Shown piece by piece: positions 16,770-24,285 of a stretch of 64,000 nt of DNA. Position 1 is the stretch's first letter; every line of letters starts with the position of its first letter. Source of the stretch: Desulfuromonas acetexigens (lineage in GTDB: Bacteria > Desulfobacterota > Desulfuromonadia > Desulfuromonadales > Trichloromonadaceae); contig NZ_FOJJ01000004.1 in the NCBI RefSeq assembly GCF_900111775.1, forward strand, positions 1 through 64,000, read 5' to 3'. Under the pieces are notes generated by a model. The model was given only the letters and a program-made list of their open reading frames with translations. It was not told the DNA's origin and searched no databases. Position numbers and translations under genes: made by a program.

Positions 16770-16930
16770 CAAGCAGATTTTTCTCAGGAGCACCCGTGGA
16801 TGTGGTTTGGCAACCCACTTTTTGACGGTATCCGGATTTGGAAGTTTCGGAAAATACCACAAAAAATACCGTCAAACTTATCGGCTGAAGTTGTTTGTCG
16901 CTGGACAACTCCAAACGACAAAAACAGAAA

Positions 16931-16951
16931 AACCCGCCATTTGGGCGGGTT
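16931..16951 (-). terminator. Terminator after tRNA-Leu
   Basis: AACCCGCC and GGCGGGTT form an 8-bp stem with a five-base loop. The minus strand continues into a long T-rich run, matching a factor-independent terminator for the tRNA. Confidence 0.8.
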
Positions 16952-16986
16952 TCCCATGTCTTTGCAGACCTTGCTGAATTGTTACT

Positions 16987-17072
16987 TGGTACCGAAGGCC
17001 GGACTCGAACCGGCACGCCCGGAAGGCATCGGTTTTTGAGACCGACGTGTCTACCGATTCCACCACTTCGGC
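16987..17072 (-). tRNA. tRNA-Leu (anticodon CAA)
   Basis: An 86-nt cloverleaf on the minus strand with acceptor arms GCCGAAG and CTTCGGT, encoded CCA, T-loop GGTTCGAGTCC, a long variable arm as in class II tRNAs, and anticodon loop CTCAAAA inside a TCGGT/ACCGA stem. The 1-72 pair is G-U. A terminator follows directly. Confidence 0.95.
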
Positions 17073-17151
17073 AAAGTGGGTGGATTATAGAGAGGGCCGG
17101 AGCGGCGGTCAAGTTTTTTTCTGCCGTTTTCTCCCCGGCGGCGGGCCGAAC

Positions 17152-17739
17152 TCAGGGTTTTCGCCCGAGAATCCGCGCCACCGCGCCGCGCCCGAAGTGG
17201 CAGTGTCCTTCGTGGATGTCGCGCTCGATTTCTTCCGCGATTTCGAAATCCAGCCCGGTGAGTTCCTCTTTCAGGTCGGCGAGGGTCATCAGCAGTTCCG
17301 CCGTGGGTGGGCCGCCGGTTTTGAACTGAAGTTGCCGGGGGGTATAGGCTTCGAGGATGAAGCGCCCGCCGGGGCGCAGGCCGTCCACCACCCGCCGATG
17401 CACCAGGCGCCGCAGGTCGGGAGGCAGGTGGCAGAAGATGGCGACGACGGCATCCCAGCTCGCCGGCGCGATGGCGAAATCGGCCAGATCGGCGACCCGG
17501 ACGGCGATTTCGACACCCCGTTCCGCCGCCAGTTTCCGGGCTTTTTCCAGACCGACGGCGGAAGCGTCGACCGCCGTTACCGCATGCCCCCGCCCGGCGA
17601 GAAAGACGGCGTTGCGCCCCTCACCTTCCGCCAGACAGAGCACCTTGCCCGGCGCGAGCCTTCCGCTTACCTCCGCGAGAAAGTCGTTGGGCTTTTTGCC
17701 GTAGACGTATTCATCGGCGGCATAGCGCTGATCCCACAT
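17152..17739 (-). CDS. Class I SAM-dependent methyltransferase
   Basis: 195 residues. WDQRYAADEYVYGKKPNDFL at the start, motif I VLCLAEGEGRNAVFLA, an acidic end to strand 2 (VDAS) and GLRPGGRFILEAY are those of TehB-like/thiopurine-type small-molecule methyltransferases. A late HCHFGRGAVARILGRKP segment is typical of the same group. The substrate cannot be told. Stands alone between tRNA-Leu and a LysE gene. Confidence 0.85.
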   Translation of the reverse strand: MWDQRYAADEYVYGKKPNDFLAEVSGRLAPGKVLCLAEGEGRNAVFLAGRGHAVTAVDASAVGLEKARKLAAERGVEIAVRVADLADFAIAPASWDAVVAIFCHLPPDLRRLVHRRVVDGLRPGGRFILEAYTPRQLQFKTGGPPTAELLMTLADLKEELTGLDFEIAEEIERDIHEGHCHFGRGAVARILGRKP

Positions 17740-17776
17740 AAAACGTCCCTTCTAGGCCACGACGCCCGCGACTTTC

Positions 17777-18403
17777 TCAGCGCGTACTTGTGGCCAGCTT
17801 AAGCGCCAAGGCGGCGAAGATCGTCCCGGCCAGGCGATTGAGGATGATTTGCGCCCGGCCGGAGCGCCGAAAGCGCTCGCCGACGGCCCCCGCCAGCAGA
17901 CTGACGGAACCGAAGACGAGAATGGTGGCGACGATGAAGATGCCGCCGAGAATGAGCAGCTGCACGGCCAGCGGCCCCCGGCTTGGGTCGGCGAACTGGG
18001 GCAGGAAGGCGAGGAAGAAGACCGAAACCTTGGGGTTGGTGATGTTCATGATGATCCCCCGCCGGTACAGCCGAGCACGCGGGACGACAGCGGCGCCGGG
18101 AGAATCGACCGCATCCGCCTTGGCGCGAAAGGCCAGGACGGCGAGGTAGAGAAGATAGCCGGCGCCGACCCATTTCAGCAGATTGAAGGCGAACGCCGAG
18201 GCCTGAAAGACCGCCGCCAGGCCGAAAGCGACGGCGGCGGTGTGGACCAACAGCCCGGTACAGAGCCCCAGGGTCACGAGCAGGCCGGAAGCGGGACCGC
18301 GTTGAATGGACTGGGCCATCACAAAGAGGTTGTCCGGGCCGGGGGAGAGGCCGAGCAGCACCGAAGCGGTAAAAAACAGCAGTAGGGTATCGAAAGGAAT
18401 CAT
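17777..18403 (-). CDS. LysE/RhtB-family exporter
   Basis: 208-residue inner-membrane protein with about six hydrophobic helices. GLSPGPDNLFVMAQS near residue 20 is the LysE/RhtB signature and MNITNPKVSVFFLAFLPQF the conserved loop. Members export amino acids or their derivatives such as homoserine, threonine or lysine; this one's substrate is unknown. Not clearly in an operon. Confidence 0.9.
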   Translation of the reverse strand: MIPFDTLLLFFTASVLLGLSPGPDNLFVMAQSIQRGPASGLLVTLGLCTGLLVHTAAVAFGLAAVFQASAFAFNLLKWVGAGYLLYLAVLAFRAKADAVDSPGAAVVPRARLYRRGIIMNITNPKVSVFFLAFLPQFADPSRGPLAVQLLILGGIFIVATILVFGSVSLLAGAVGERFRRSGRAQIILNRLAGTIFAALALKLATSTR

Positions 18404-18464
18404 AAGGGCTCACGGGAGTAAAGGATAAGGGACCAGGCGACGACCATGGGCAAGCCGGATGGCC

Positions 18465-18827
18465 CTAGCCGCCGGCGCGCTTGACCGTCCAGCCCAGTTT
18501 CCGGAGTTCTACCAGCAGCAACTCGGCGTGATCCCCCTGGATTTCGATGACCCCGTCCTTGACCGTGCCGCCGCAGCCGCATTGCTGTTTGAGCCGGGTC
18601 GCCAAGGCCTTGAGGCCGGCCTCGTCGAGGGGAACCCCGGTGACAAGCGTCACCCCCTTGCCCTTGCGCCCCTTGGTCTGGCGGGACACCCGCACCACGC
18701 CGTCTGCAGGCGGAGCCGTCATCTTGCGGGCGCAGGCACACTCCCCTTTCGGCCGGTTGCAGCCAGGGCACATCCGCCCATGCTCGCTGGAATAGACCAG
18801 CCCGCCGTTCGTTTTTTTCATGGTCAT
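18465..18827 (-). CDS. yciH: SUI1/eIF1-like translation factor, YciH family
   Basis: 120 residues. The SUI1 domain covers the C-terminal 80 (GVTLVTGVPLDEAGLKALA, LKQQCGCGGTVKDGVIEIQG, LGWTVKRAGG). The N-terminus has a cysteine cluster (CPGCNRPKGECACA) common in bacterial YciH. The family resembles eIF1 and is thought to monitor start-codon choice. The ATG at 18827 has GAGG six bases upstream. Only a few bases separate it from the metallopeptidase gene, so they may be co-transcribed. Confidence 0.92.
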   Translation of the reverse strand: MTMKKTNGGLVYSSEHGRMCPGCNRPKGECACARKMTAPPADGVVRVSRQTKGRKGKGVTLVTGVPLDEAGLKALATRLKQQCGCGGTVKDGVIEIQGDHAELLLVELRKLGWTVKRAGG

Positions 18828-18834
18828 GAAATCC

Positions 18835-19695
18835 TCAGAGCCGTCCGGCGGCAAAGGTATCGCACTGGTTCAGGTCGCCGCTGCGGGCGCCCCGGGTGAA
18901 CCACTCGACGCGCTGGGCCGAGGTGCCGTGGGTGAAGGAGTCGGGGGAAACATAGCCCCGGGACTGGCGCTGCAGGCGGTCGTCGCCGATGGCGCTGGCG
19001 GCGTTCAGCGCCTCTTCGATATCCCCCTCTTCGAGAACCTGGCGCTCACGGTGGGCATGGTTGGCCCAGAGCCCGGCCATGCAGTCCGCCTGCAATTCCA
19101 TCCGCACCAGCAACTGGTTGGCTTCCACCTCGCTCACCCGCCGCCGCAGGTTGTTCACCTTATCGAGGATACCCAAAAGCTTCTGCACATGATGACCGAC
19201 CTCATGGGCGATGACGTAGGCCTGAGCGAAATCCCCCGGAGCCTGATGGCGCAACTTGAGATCGCGATAGAAGCCGAGGTCGATATAGACGCTCTGATCC
19301 GAGGGACAGTAAAAGGGCCCGACCGCCGCCTGGGCGTAGCCGCAGGCCGACTCCACCGCATCGGTGAACAACACCAGGCGCGGTTCCCGGTACTCCCGCC
19401 CCATCTGCCGGAAAAGGTCGTTCCAGACATCCTCGGTGTCGGCAAGCACCACCGAAACGAATTCGGCCAGCACGTCCTCTTCCGGGGAGCGGGGCGCGCT
19501 CACCGCCGAATCCCCACCCGACATGCCGGGCGCCCCTCCCTGATCGAGGACAATGGCCGGATCGACGCCGAAATACATGGCGATCAGCGCCAGGATAATG
19601 ACACCGATACCGCCCCCGACCTTCTTCCCCCCCGCGCTGCGCATGCCGCGCCGATCTTCCACGTTGTCGCTTCTGCGACCATCCTGCCAACGCAT
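18835..19695 (-). CDS. ypfJ: Neutral zinc metallopeptidase, YpfJ family
   Basis: 286 residues from the ATG at 19695 (GAGG upstream). A short cytoplasmic basic segment (MRWQDGRRSDNVEDRRG) precedes one transmembrane helix (VGGGIGVIILALIAMYFGV) and an external peptidase domain. The zinc motif is H164-E165-x2-H168 in HEVGHH, and the third ligand lies near ELQADCMAGLWA. VYIDLGFYRDL and the two paired cysteines are conserved in the family. Substrates are not known. Confidence 0.92.
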   Translation of the reverse strand: MRWQDGRRSDNVEDRRGMRSAGGKKVGGGIGVIILALIAMYFGVDPAIVLDQGGAPGMSGGDSAVSAPRSPEEDVLAEFVSVVLADTEDVWNDLFRQMGREYREPRLVLFTDAVESACGYAQAAVGPFYCPSDQSVYIDLGFYRDLKLRHQAPGDFAQAYVIAHEVGHHVQKLLGILDKVNNLRRRVSEVEANQLLVRMELQADCMAGLWANHAHRERQVLEEGDIEEALNAASAIGDDRLQRQSRGYVSPDSFTHGTSAQRVEWFTRGARSGDLNQCDTFAAGRL

Positions 19696-19830
19696 AATCC
19701 ACCTCTCGCAAACGTGCACCAAACGAACAATGATCGCCATCCGGGCCCAATCCGACGGCGATTTTTCAAATCCACCAAAAGCTCAAACAAATCACTTGCA
19801 GGATGAGACCTCATCCTTGCGGCGGGGCTT

Positions 19831-20037
19831 TCAGACAAAGGGGTTGCCCCGGTACGCCGCCGGACTGATGCCGAGTTCGCGCATCCGCCGTCGATCTTCC
19901 GGGCGGTGACAGCGGGCATATTTGCGGCCGCTGCCGCACCAGCAGGGGTCCGTTCCGCGCAGATCGACAAGGCTATCGGGAAGTTCAGCGCGCGTTTCTC
20001 GGCGAAACAACTTGTTCAACCAGGCAAACATCCGCAT
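19831..20037 (-). CDS. Short SEC-C motif protein
   Basis: 68 residues. The SEC-C zinc motif DPCWCGSGRKYARCH sits in the middle, flanked by a basic N-terminus (MRMFAWLNKLFRRE) and a short helix. The motif binds zinc and is named from the C-terminus of SecA, but free-standing copies occur in many small proteins without known roles. AAAGGAAG precedes the ATG at 20037; the longer frame is a shadow of the neighbouring gene. It ends 11 bases from the PfpI gene's stop. Confidence 0.85.
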   Translation of the reverse strand: MRMFAWLNKLFRRETRAELPDSLVDLRGTDPCWCGSGRKYARCHRPEDRRRMRELGISPAAYRGNPFV

Positions 20038-20048
20038 CTTCCTTTCAT

Positions 20049-20729
20049 TCAGAAAGCGAAAAGTTTCAGCATCTCTTTGGCCGCCAATTCCGAAGAGGCC
20101 GGGTTCTGGCCCGTGATCAGCAAACCGTCGACCTCGACATGGGGCGCCCAGTCCGCTCCCTGCCGATAGAGGCCGCCCCGTTCCTTGAGCCGATCCTCCA
20201 GCAGAAAGGGGACAACGCCGGTCAACGCCACAGCCTCCTCTTCGGCATTGGAGAAACCGGTCACGCGCCGGCCCTTGACAAGAAAGTCGCCATCCTTGCC
20301 GCGTACATTGACCAGAGCAGCCGGGGCATGACAGACCGCGCACACCGGTTTATCGGCGTTGACAAAGGCCTCGATCAGGGCGATCGATTCTCGGTTGTCG
20401 GGCAGATCCCACATGGTGCCGTGCCCACCGGGGTAGAAAACCCCGTCGTAGCCATCAGCGGAAAGATCGGCCAAGCTGCGGGTAGCGGCCAGCTCATTCC
20501 GGGCGGCGGCATCGGCGTGAAAACGCCGGGTATGCTCGGTCTGGCTTTCCGGCAGATCGCTCTTCGGATCGAGAGGCGGCATCCCCCCCTTGGGCGAAGC
20601 CGGAACAATTTCCGCCCCGGCATCCTTCAGCACATAATAAGGCGCGGCGAATTCTTCAAGCCAGAACCCGGTCTTCTCACCGGTATCGCCGAGGCGGTCA
20701 TGGGAAGTAAGAACGAAGAGAATTCTCAT
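20049..20729 (-). CDS. DJ-1/PfpI-family protein (Hsp31-like)
   Basis: 226 residues of the class I glutamine-amidotransferase-like fold. The nucleophile elbow is AVCHAPAALV with its cysteine and neighbouring histidine; the acidic residue is supplied by GFWLEEFAAPYYVLK at the start, and YDGVFYPGGHGTMWDL is the loop before the elbow. Hsp31/YDR533C-like members are glyoxalase III or chaperones; the exact activity is not decided here. Its start has a good GAGAG-type site a few bases upstream. Confidence 0.88.
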   Translation of the reverse strand: MRILFVLTSHDRLGDTGEKTGFWLEEFAAPYYVLKDAGAEIVPASPKGGMPPLDPKSDLPESQTEHTRRFHADAAARNELAATRSLADLSADGYDGVFYPGGHGTMWDLPDNRESIALIEAFVNADKPVCAVCHAPAALVNVRGKDGDFLVKGRRVTGFSNAEEEAVALTGVVPFLLEDRLKERGGLYRQGADWAPHVEVDGLLITGQNPASSELAAKEMLKLFAF

Positions 20730-20802
20730 AGGATGATCCTTGGGGAGAGGGATATGGTTTCAACAAGGGCCAGGCCCCGTTTCGCATTAATCGCGGTTGA
20801 GC

Positions 20803-20997
20803 TCACAAAAGTACGGGAAGTTTACTCCATTTCGGCTCCCCAAGCCAGGGGGTCAAAACTTCCCGGATGCCATTCATCAGCAGACCGATGCCTCCGGGTT
20901 CGACCTGAACCAGGTCAATGTCTTCCGAATAACGGGCCGCCGGCATGTGCAGTTTGAACAGCGCCGTGCCGCCGCGAAACGCAAGTTCCGAGCGCAC
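20803..20997 (-). pseudogene. Internal fragment of an AbiEii/AbiGii-type nucleotidyltransferase
   Basis: 64 residues with LAFRGGTALFKLH and YSEDIDLV, the GG-x-DxD core of the AbiEii toxin family, cut off before its long C-terminal domain (the family is about 250-300 residues). Immediately upstream on the same strand the sequence belongs to an unrelated hydrolase tail reading the other way, so both ends are missing. It is a remnant of a TA or abortive-infection gene. Confidence 0.7.
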
Positions 20998-20998
20998 G

Positions 20999-21172
20999 GT
21001 GATCGTTCACGCCTGGCAGGACGATATCGTTCCCGAAGCCCAGGTTACCGCCTACGCCCGTTACCACCAGACGGAACTGCATTTGGTCAACAGCGACCAC
21101 CGCCCGACCAGCGCCCTCCCTTTCATCCGCCTGCTCTTTCAGGAATTCCTCGAACCGTTCATCCCCGAATAG
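20999..21172 (+). pseudogene. C-terminal remnant of an alpha/beta-hydrolase
   Basis: A frame ending at 21172 encodes VIVHAWQDDIVPEAQV...LHLVNSDHRPTSALPFI. The HAWQDD aspartate and the SDHR histidine are the last two members of a hydrolase triad; the nucleophile elbow and the rest are absent, replaced by the opposite-strand AbiEii fragment. The join near 20998 therefore looks like a deletion or insertion breakpoint. About 58 residues remain; the upstream 18 codons in frame are not hydrolase sequence. Confidence 0.6.
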
Positions 21173-21305
21173 TCCGGCCGGGCGCGTGGGTTCCATAGCG
21201 ATGTGTAGCATCACACTTATCCATTATTACGTCCCCATTAACCTGGATCATGATAAGCTGACTATTGAAGTTTTGCGACTGAAGATAAAATCAAGGAGTC
21301 ACGCC

Positions 21306-22370
21306 ATGCCCTCTTTGTTCGACCCCATCAAGATTGGAGCGTTGCACCTGCCCAATCGGATCGTCATGTCGCCGCTGACCCGCTCCCGCGCGACCTCCGA
21401 TTCTCGCGTACCCACACCGCTCATGGCCGAGTATTATTCCCAGCGGGCCACCGCCGGCTTGATCATTTCGGAAGCCACCGTTGTGGACCGAATGGGCGTT
21501 GGCTATGTCGCCACACCCGGGATCTGGTCGGATGAACAGGTCGAGGGCTGGAAGTCCGTGACCGAAGCCGTGCATGCCAGCGGAGGTCGCATCTTCCTTC
21601 AGCTTTGGCACGTCGGCCGGATTTCCGATCCCAGCCTTCTGGACGGCCACCCTCCCGTCTCGGCCAGTGCCCTTGCGGCTCGGGGAGATGTCAGCCTGTT
21701 ACGTCCAAAACGGCCATTCCCTGTTCCGCGAGCACTGGAAACCCAAGAGATCCCCGGGATCATCGCCGCATTCCGACGGGGGGCGGTGAATGCCAAGGCC
21801 GCCGGCTTCGATGGCGTTGAAATCCATGGCGCCAACGGCTACCTGCTCGACCAGTTTCTGCAGGACAGCACGAATAGACGAACCGATGCATACGGCGGTT
21901 CGCGGGAGAAGCGCGCACGCCTGATGCTGGAGGTGACGGATGCGGTGCTCGAGGTCTGGGGCGCCGACCGGGTCGGAATGCACCTTGCGCCGCGCGCGGA
22001 CAGCCACGATATGGGCGATAGCGATCGTCTGGCCACCTTCACCTACGTGGCGCGTGAACTCGGCAAGCGCCGCCTCGCGTTCATCTGCGCCCGCGAGGAA
22101 CGCCGCGAAGACAGTATCGGCCCCCATATCCGTGAAGCCTTTGCCGGGGTCTACATTGCCAACGAAAACTTCACCCGGGAAACGGCCGGGCAGGCCCTTG
22201 CGGATGAGGTGGCCGATGCCGTTGCCTTCGGGCGAGCGTTCATCGCCAATCCCGACCTTGTCGCCAGATTCGCGCTAAACGCACCGTTGAACACCTGGGA
22301 TGACCAGACCTTCTATGTCGGCGGCGCCAAAGGCTATATCGACTATCCGACGCTTCCCGGCAGGCTATGA
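21306..22370 (+). CDS. Old Yellow Enzyme (NADH:flavin oxidoreductase/alkene reductase)
   Basis: 354-residue FMN TIM-barrel enzyme that reduces activated C=C bonds and nitro compounds. LPNRIVMSPLTRSRA (flavin contact), FLQLWHVGRISDP, the substrate-binding GVEIHGANGYLLDQFLQD and TDAYGGSREKR are all family motifs. The final segment VAFGRAFIANPDL holds the FMN phosphate site. It matches the NemA/XenA-like branch. AAGGAG lies just before the ATG at 21306; the longer frame from 21186 lacks such a site. Confidence 0.95.
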   Translation: MPSLFDPIKIGALHLPNRIVMSPLTRSRATSDSRVPTPLMAEYYSQRATAGLIISEATVVDRMGVGYVATPGIWSDEQVEGWKSVTEAVHASGGRIFLQLWHVGRISDPSLLDGHPPVSASALAARGDVSLLRPKRPFPVPRALETQEIPGIIAAFRRGAVNAKAAGFDGVEIHGANGYLLDQFLQDSTNRRTDAYGGSREKRARLMLEVTDAVLEVWGADRVGMHLAPRADSHDMGDSDRLATFTYVARELGKRRLAFICAREERREDSIGPHIREAFAGVYIANENFTRETAGQALADEVADAVAFGRAFIANPDLVARFALNAPLNTWDDQTFYVGGAKGYIDYPTLPGRL

Positions 22371-22393
22371 CCAACATTTTCGCATGGCAGGAG

Positions 22394-22675
22394 TTATCGC
22401 TTCAGAAAGCGATATACGTCCTTTCGATGGCTAACATGGACAACGAGAATCACCAGTACATCATTCTCCACCTGATAAAGAATCCGGTAATCACCTACCC
22501 GCATTCGGTATAAAGGCGGGTCTTCCCCAACGAGCTGTTTGCTATTGGCAGGAAACGGGCTCGCAGCTAAAGCAAGTAGGGCCTGGTCAATTCTTTTCAG
22601 AAGAGGGCGATCGCTTTTGGCAATCTTGGCAAGGGATTTTTCCGCCGCCGGGGTCAGTTCAATACGATAAACCAC
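22394..22675 (-). CDS. RelE-family mRNA interferase toxin
   Basis: 93 residues: VYRIELTPAAEKSLAKI, LVGEDPPLYRMRVGDYRILY and VVHVSHRKDVYRFLKR are the RelE pattern, with the basic residues and final tyrosine of the ribosome-dependent mRNA-cutting site (R in YRMRVGDYR, Y near the C-terminus). It follows its antitoxin gene by three bases. Cleaves mRNA on the ribosome in characterised relatives. Confidence 0.92.
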   Translation of the reverse strand: MVYRIELTPAAEKSLAKIAKSDRPLLKRIDQALLALAASPFPANSKQLVGEDPPLYRMRVGDYRILYQVENDVLVILVVHVSHRKDVYRFLKR

Positions 22676-22678
22676 GGA

Positions 22679-22930
22679 TTATAATCCCAATTTTTTTCGA
22701 ACTTCTTCATAGGGAATCCGTTCGCCGCGAGATTCCTCGATGGCTTCCCGAGCCGCTTTGATATCGAGTTGATCTTCAAGCATCTCCAAAAGTTTCAGGT
22801 CGTCCATTGAAATTATAGCCCCGACTTCCCTCCCGCGCTTGGTGAGAACAACACGTTCGTGGGTGTAGCGAGCCCTGTCAACGACCTCGCCCAAACTTTC
22901 CCGCGCATCCGATACGCCCATTCGAGTCAC
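22679..22930 (-). CDS. YefM/Phd-family antitoxin
   Basis: 83 residues: GVSDARESLGEVVDRARYTHE then VVLTKRGREVGAIISMDDL is the Phd/YefM fold that binds DNA, and the tail AAREAIEESRGERIPYEEVRKKLGL wraps the toxin. GGAAGG precedes the ATG. A multi-half-site operator sits about 20 bases upstream. Confidence 0.9.
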   Translation of the reverse strand: MTRMGVSDARESLGEVVDRARYTHERVVLTKRGREVGAIISMDDLKLLEMLEDQLDIKAAREAIEESRGERIPYEEVRKKLGL

Positions 22931-22948
22931 ATCGCACCTTCCTTTCCA

Positions 22949-22974
22949 TTGTACGAATTGTACAATCCGTACAA
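22949..22974 (-). promoter_or_regulatory. YefM operator with three TTGTAC half-sites
   Basis: TTGTAC, GAA, TTGTACAA, TCC, GTACAA. The arrangement is symmetric about 22961-22962, and lies just upstream of the antitoxin start on the minus strand. YefM/Phd antitoxins bind such short palindromes; autoregulation is inferred. Confidence 0.65.
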
Positions 22975-23064
22975 CATTAAATCAACAGCAAAACCGGCCG
23001 AAGCATGTCCGCAATGACTTCAAGCACCCCCGAATTGCTTATGCGGCATAAATTAACTGTTTAG

Positions 23065-24069
23065 TCACCGGAGAAACAAGCAGCCGTACCGTGCGGCGAG
23101 CTGCCGGATCTGCTCGGCGAATTCCTCCCGCAGGCCAGGCGGGCCGAGGATTTCCACCTGGGCGCCGAACCCTTGCAGCCACCAGCGCAACTGGGCGGTG
23201 TCGCGCACCTGCGCCTCAAGCAGAATGCGGCCGTCGGCCTGTTCGCTCAGTTTTTGTTCGGCACTCAGGGGCGTTTCTTCGAACTGTCGGGCGGGATCGG
23301 GGGCGAAGAGCGCCCGCAGGGACAGCAGTTCTTCCCCTTCGGGATAGCCGAAAGCGCCGGAGTCGACATACGTCTGTAAATCGAAATCTTCCGGGGTCAG
23401 GGCCGCCGTGTCGAGAACCTGTGCCGTTTCGATGCGGTGAATGGCCAGTTGCTTGAGATCGGTGTAATGCCAGAAAGTGGCGACCAGATAGTGAGTCTGA
23501 TCGACCACCACGATCCCGAGCGGATTGACGATCCGCTCCTGCGCCTGGTCCTCTCCCCGCCGCCGGTAGGCGATGGACAACTGCCGCCCGTGCAGAAGGC
23601 CGTCGTACACGGCAAAAAGCACCTGAGAGTCGATCAGGGGGGGCTGTAAAGGCTGGGTCCGGGACAGGACCGCGACCCGATCGGGCCAGGTCGCCAGCGG
23701 TTGCGGTTCGATGTCGGCGAGGATTTTATCCCCCTGGCGAAAGTAGGGGGCGAGCAAATCGAGGCAGGCTTCCGGCAACAGCCGCCCCAAGTGCCGCCGA
23801 ACCATCTTGAAGACCAGGGCGGCATAGGGGGACATGCCGGGGATATCGAACTGAACGGCATCCCTGGGCCAGAACCAGCCGGCGGGACGGTTGCCGTCGG
23901 AGCTCAGCTGAAATTCGCTCTCCAGCTTCTCCAGATCGCGCTGCACCGTGCGCAGCGTGGTCGGATAGCCGCGCTCCTCCAGTTCGTCGCGCAGCCGAAC
24001 GGTCGTCTTTTTGGCGGGCAGCCGGGGAACCAGAGTCAACAGGTTCCATTGCCGCATCAACGTATCCAT
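23065..24069 (-). CDS. WYL-domain transcriptional regulator
   Basis: 334 residues. The N-terminus is a DeoR-type winged helix (KKTTVRLRDELEERGYPTT, LRTVQRDLEKLESEF); the middle is a WYL domain (SIAYRRRGEDQ ... GIVVVDQTHYLVATFWHYTDLKQLAIHRIE); the C-terminus carries the WCX extension. Such regulators (BrxR, CapW) often guard anti-phage loci, repressing until a nucleic-acid-like ligand appears. AGGAGG precedes the start. It is divergent from the first double-AAA+ gene, with only 216 bases between start codons, so it probably controls that gene and itself; the defence link is inference. Confidence 0.88.
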   Translation of the reverse strand: MDTLMRQWNLLTLVPRLPAKKTTVRLRDELEERGYPTTLRTVQRDLEKLESEFQLSSDGNRPAGWFWPRDAVQFDIPGMSPYAALVFKMVRRHLGRLLPEACLDLLAPYFRQGDKILADIEPQPLATWPDRVAVLSRTQPLQPPLIDSQVLFAVYDGLLHGRQLSIAYRRRGEDQAQERIVNPLGIVVVDQTHYLVATFWHYTDLKQLAIHRIETAQVLDTAALTPEDFDLQTYVDSGAFGYPEGEELLSLRALFAPDPARQFEETPLSAEQKLSEQADGRILLEAQVRDTAQLRWWLQGFGAQVEILGPPGLREEFAEQIRQLAARYGCLFLR

Positions 24070-24199
24070 CAGTCCCTCCTTATCCGGTGATCGTGAACGC
24101 CGGTACCCCCTGAATCACCGATCCCGGCGACCAACGGTGTCGCTTGTCGTTTCCCTTCCCCTTTTCTCGAAATCTCCCATGGCCTCTGCGCAGGACAAA

Positions 24200-24235
24200 C
24201 GACACGGGTTGTCGCCATACCCGGGTATGTATAGA
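24200..24235. promoter_or_regulatory. Palindromes in the WYL / AAA+ divergent promoter region
   Basis: CGACA-CGGGT-TGTCG (24200-24214) is followed by the perfect 14-bp palindrome CATACCCGGGTATG (24216-24229), which abuts a TATAGA -10-like hexamer (24230-24235) for the AAA+ gene. TGTCGTTT/AAACGACA, farther apart, echo the first site. Candidate WYL operators. Confidence 0.5.
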
Positions 24236-24285
24236 TCATGAGCCGACGAAACTTTTTTCGCAAACTGAAAAGGAGGCTGGGCTGC

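Noticed and set aside
20945-20998. The first 18 codons of the frame leading into the hydrolase tail
   Set aside because: They are antisense to the AbiEii fragment and carry no hydrolase similarity; treated as outside the remnant.
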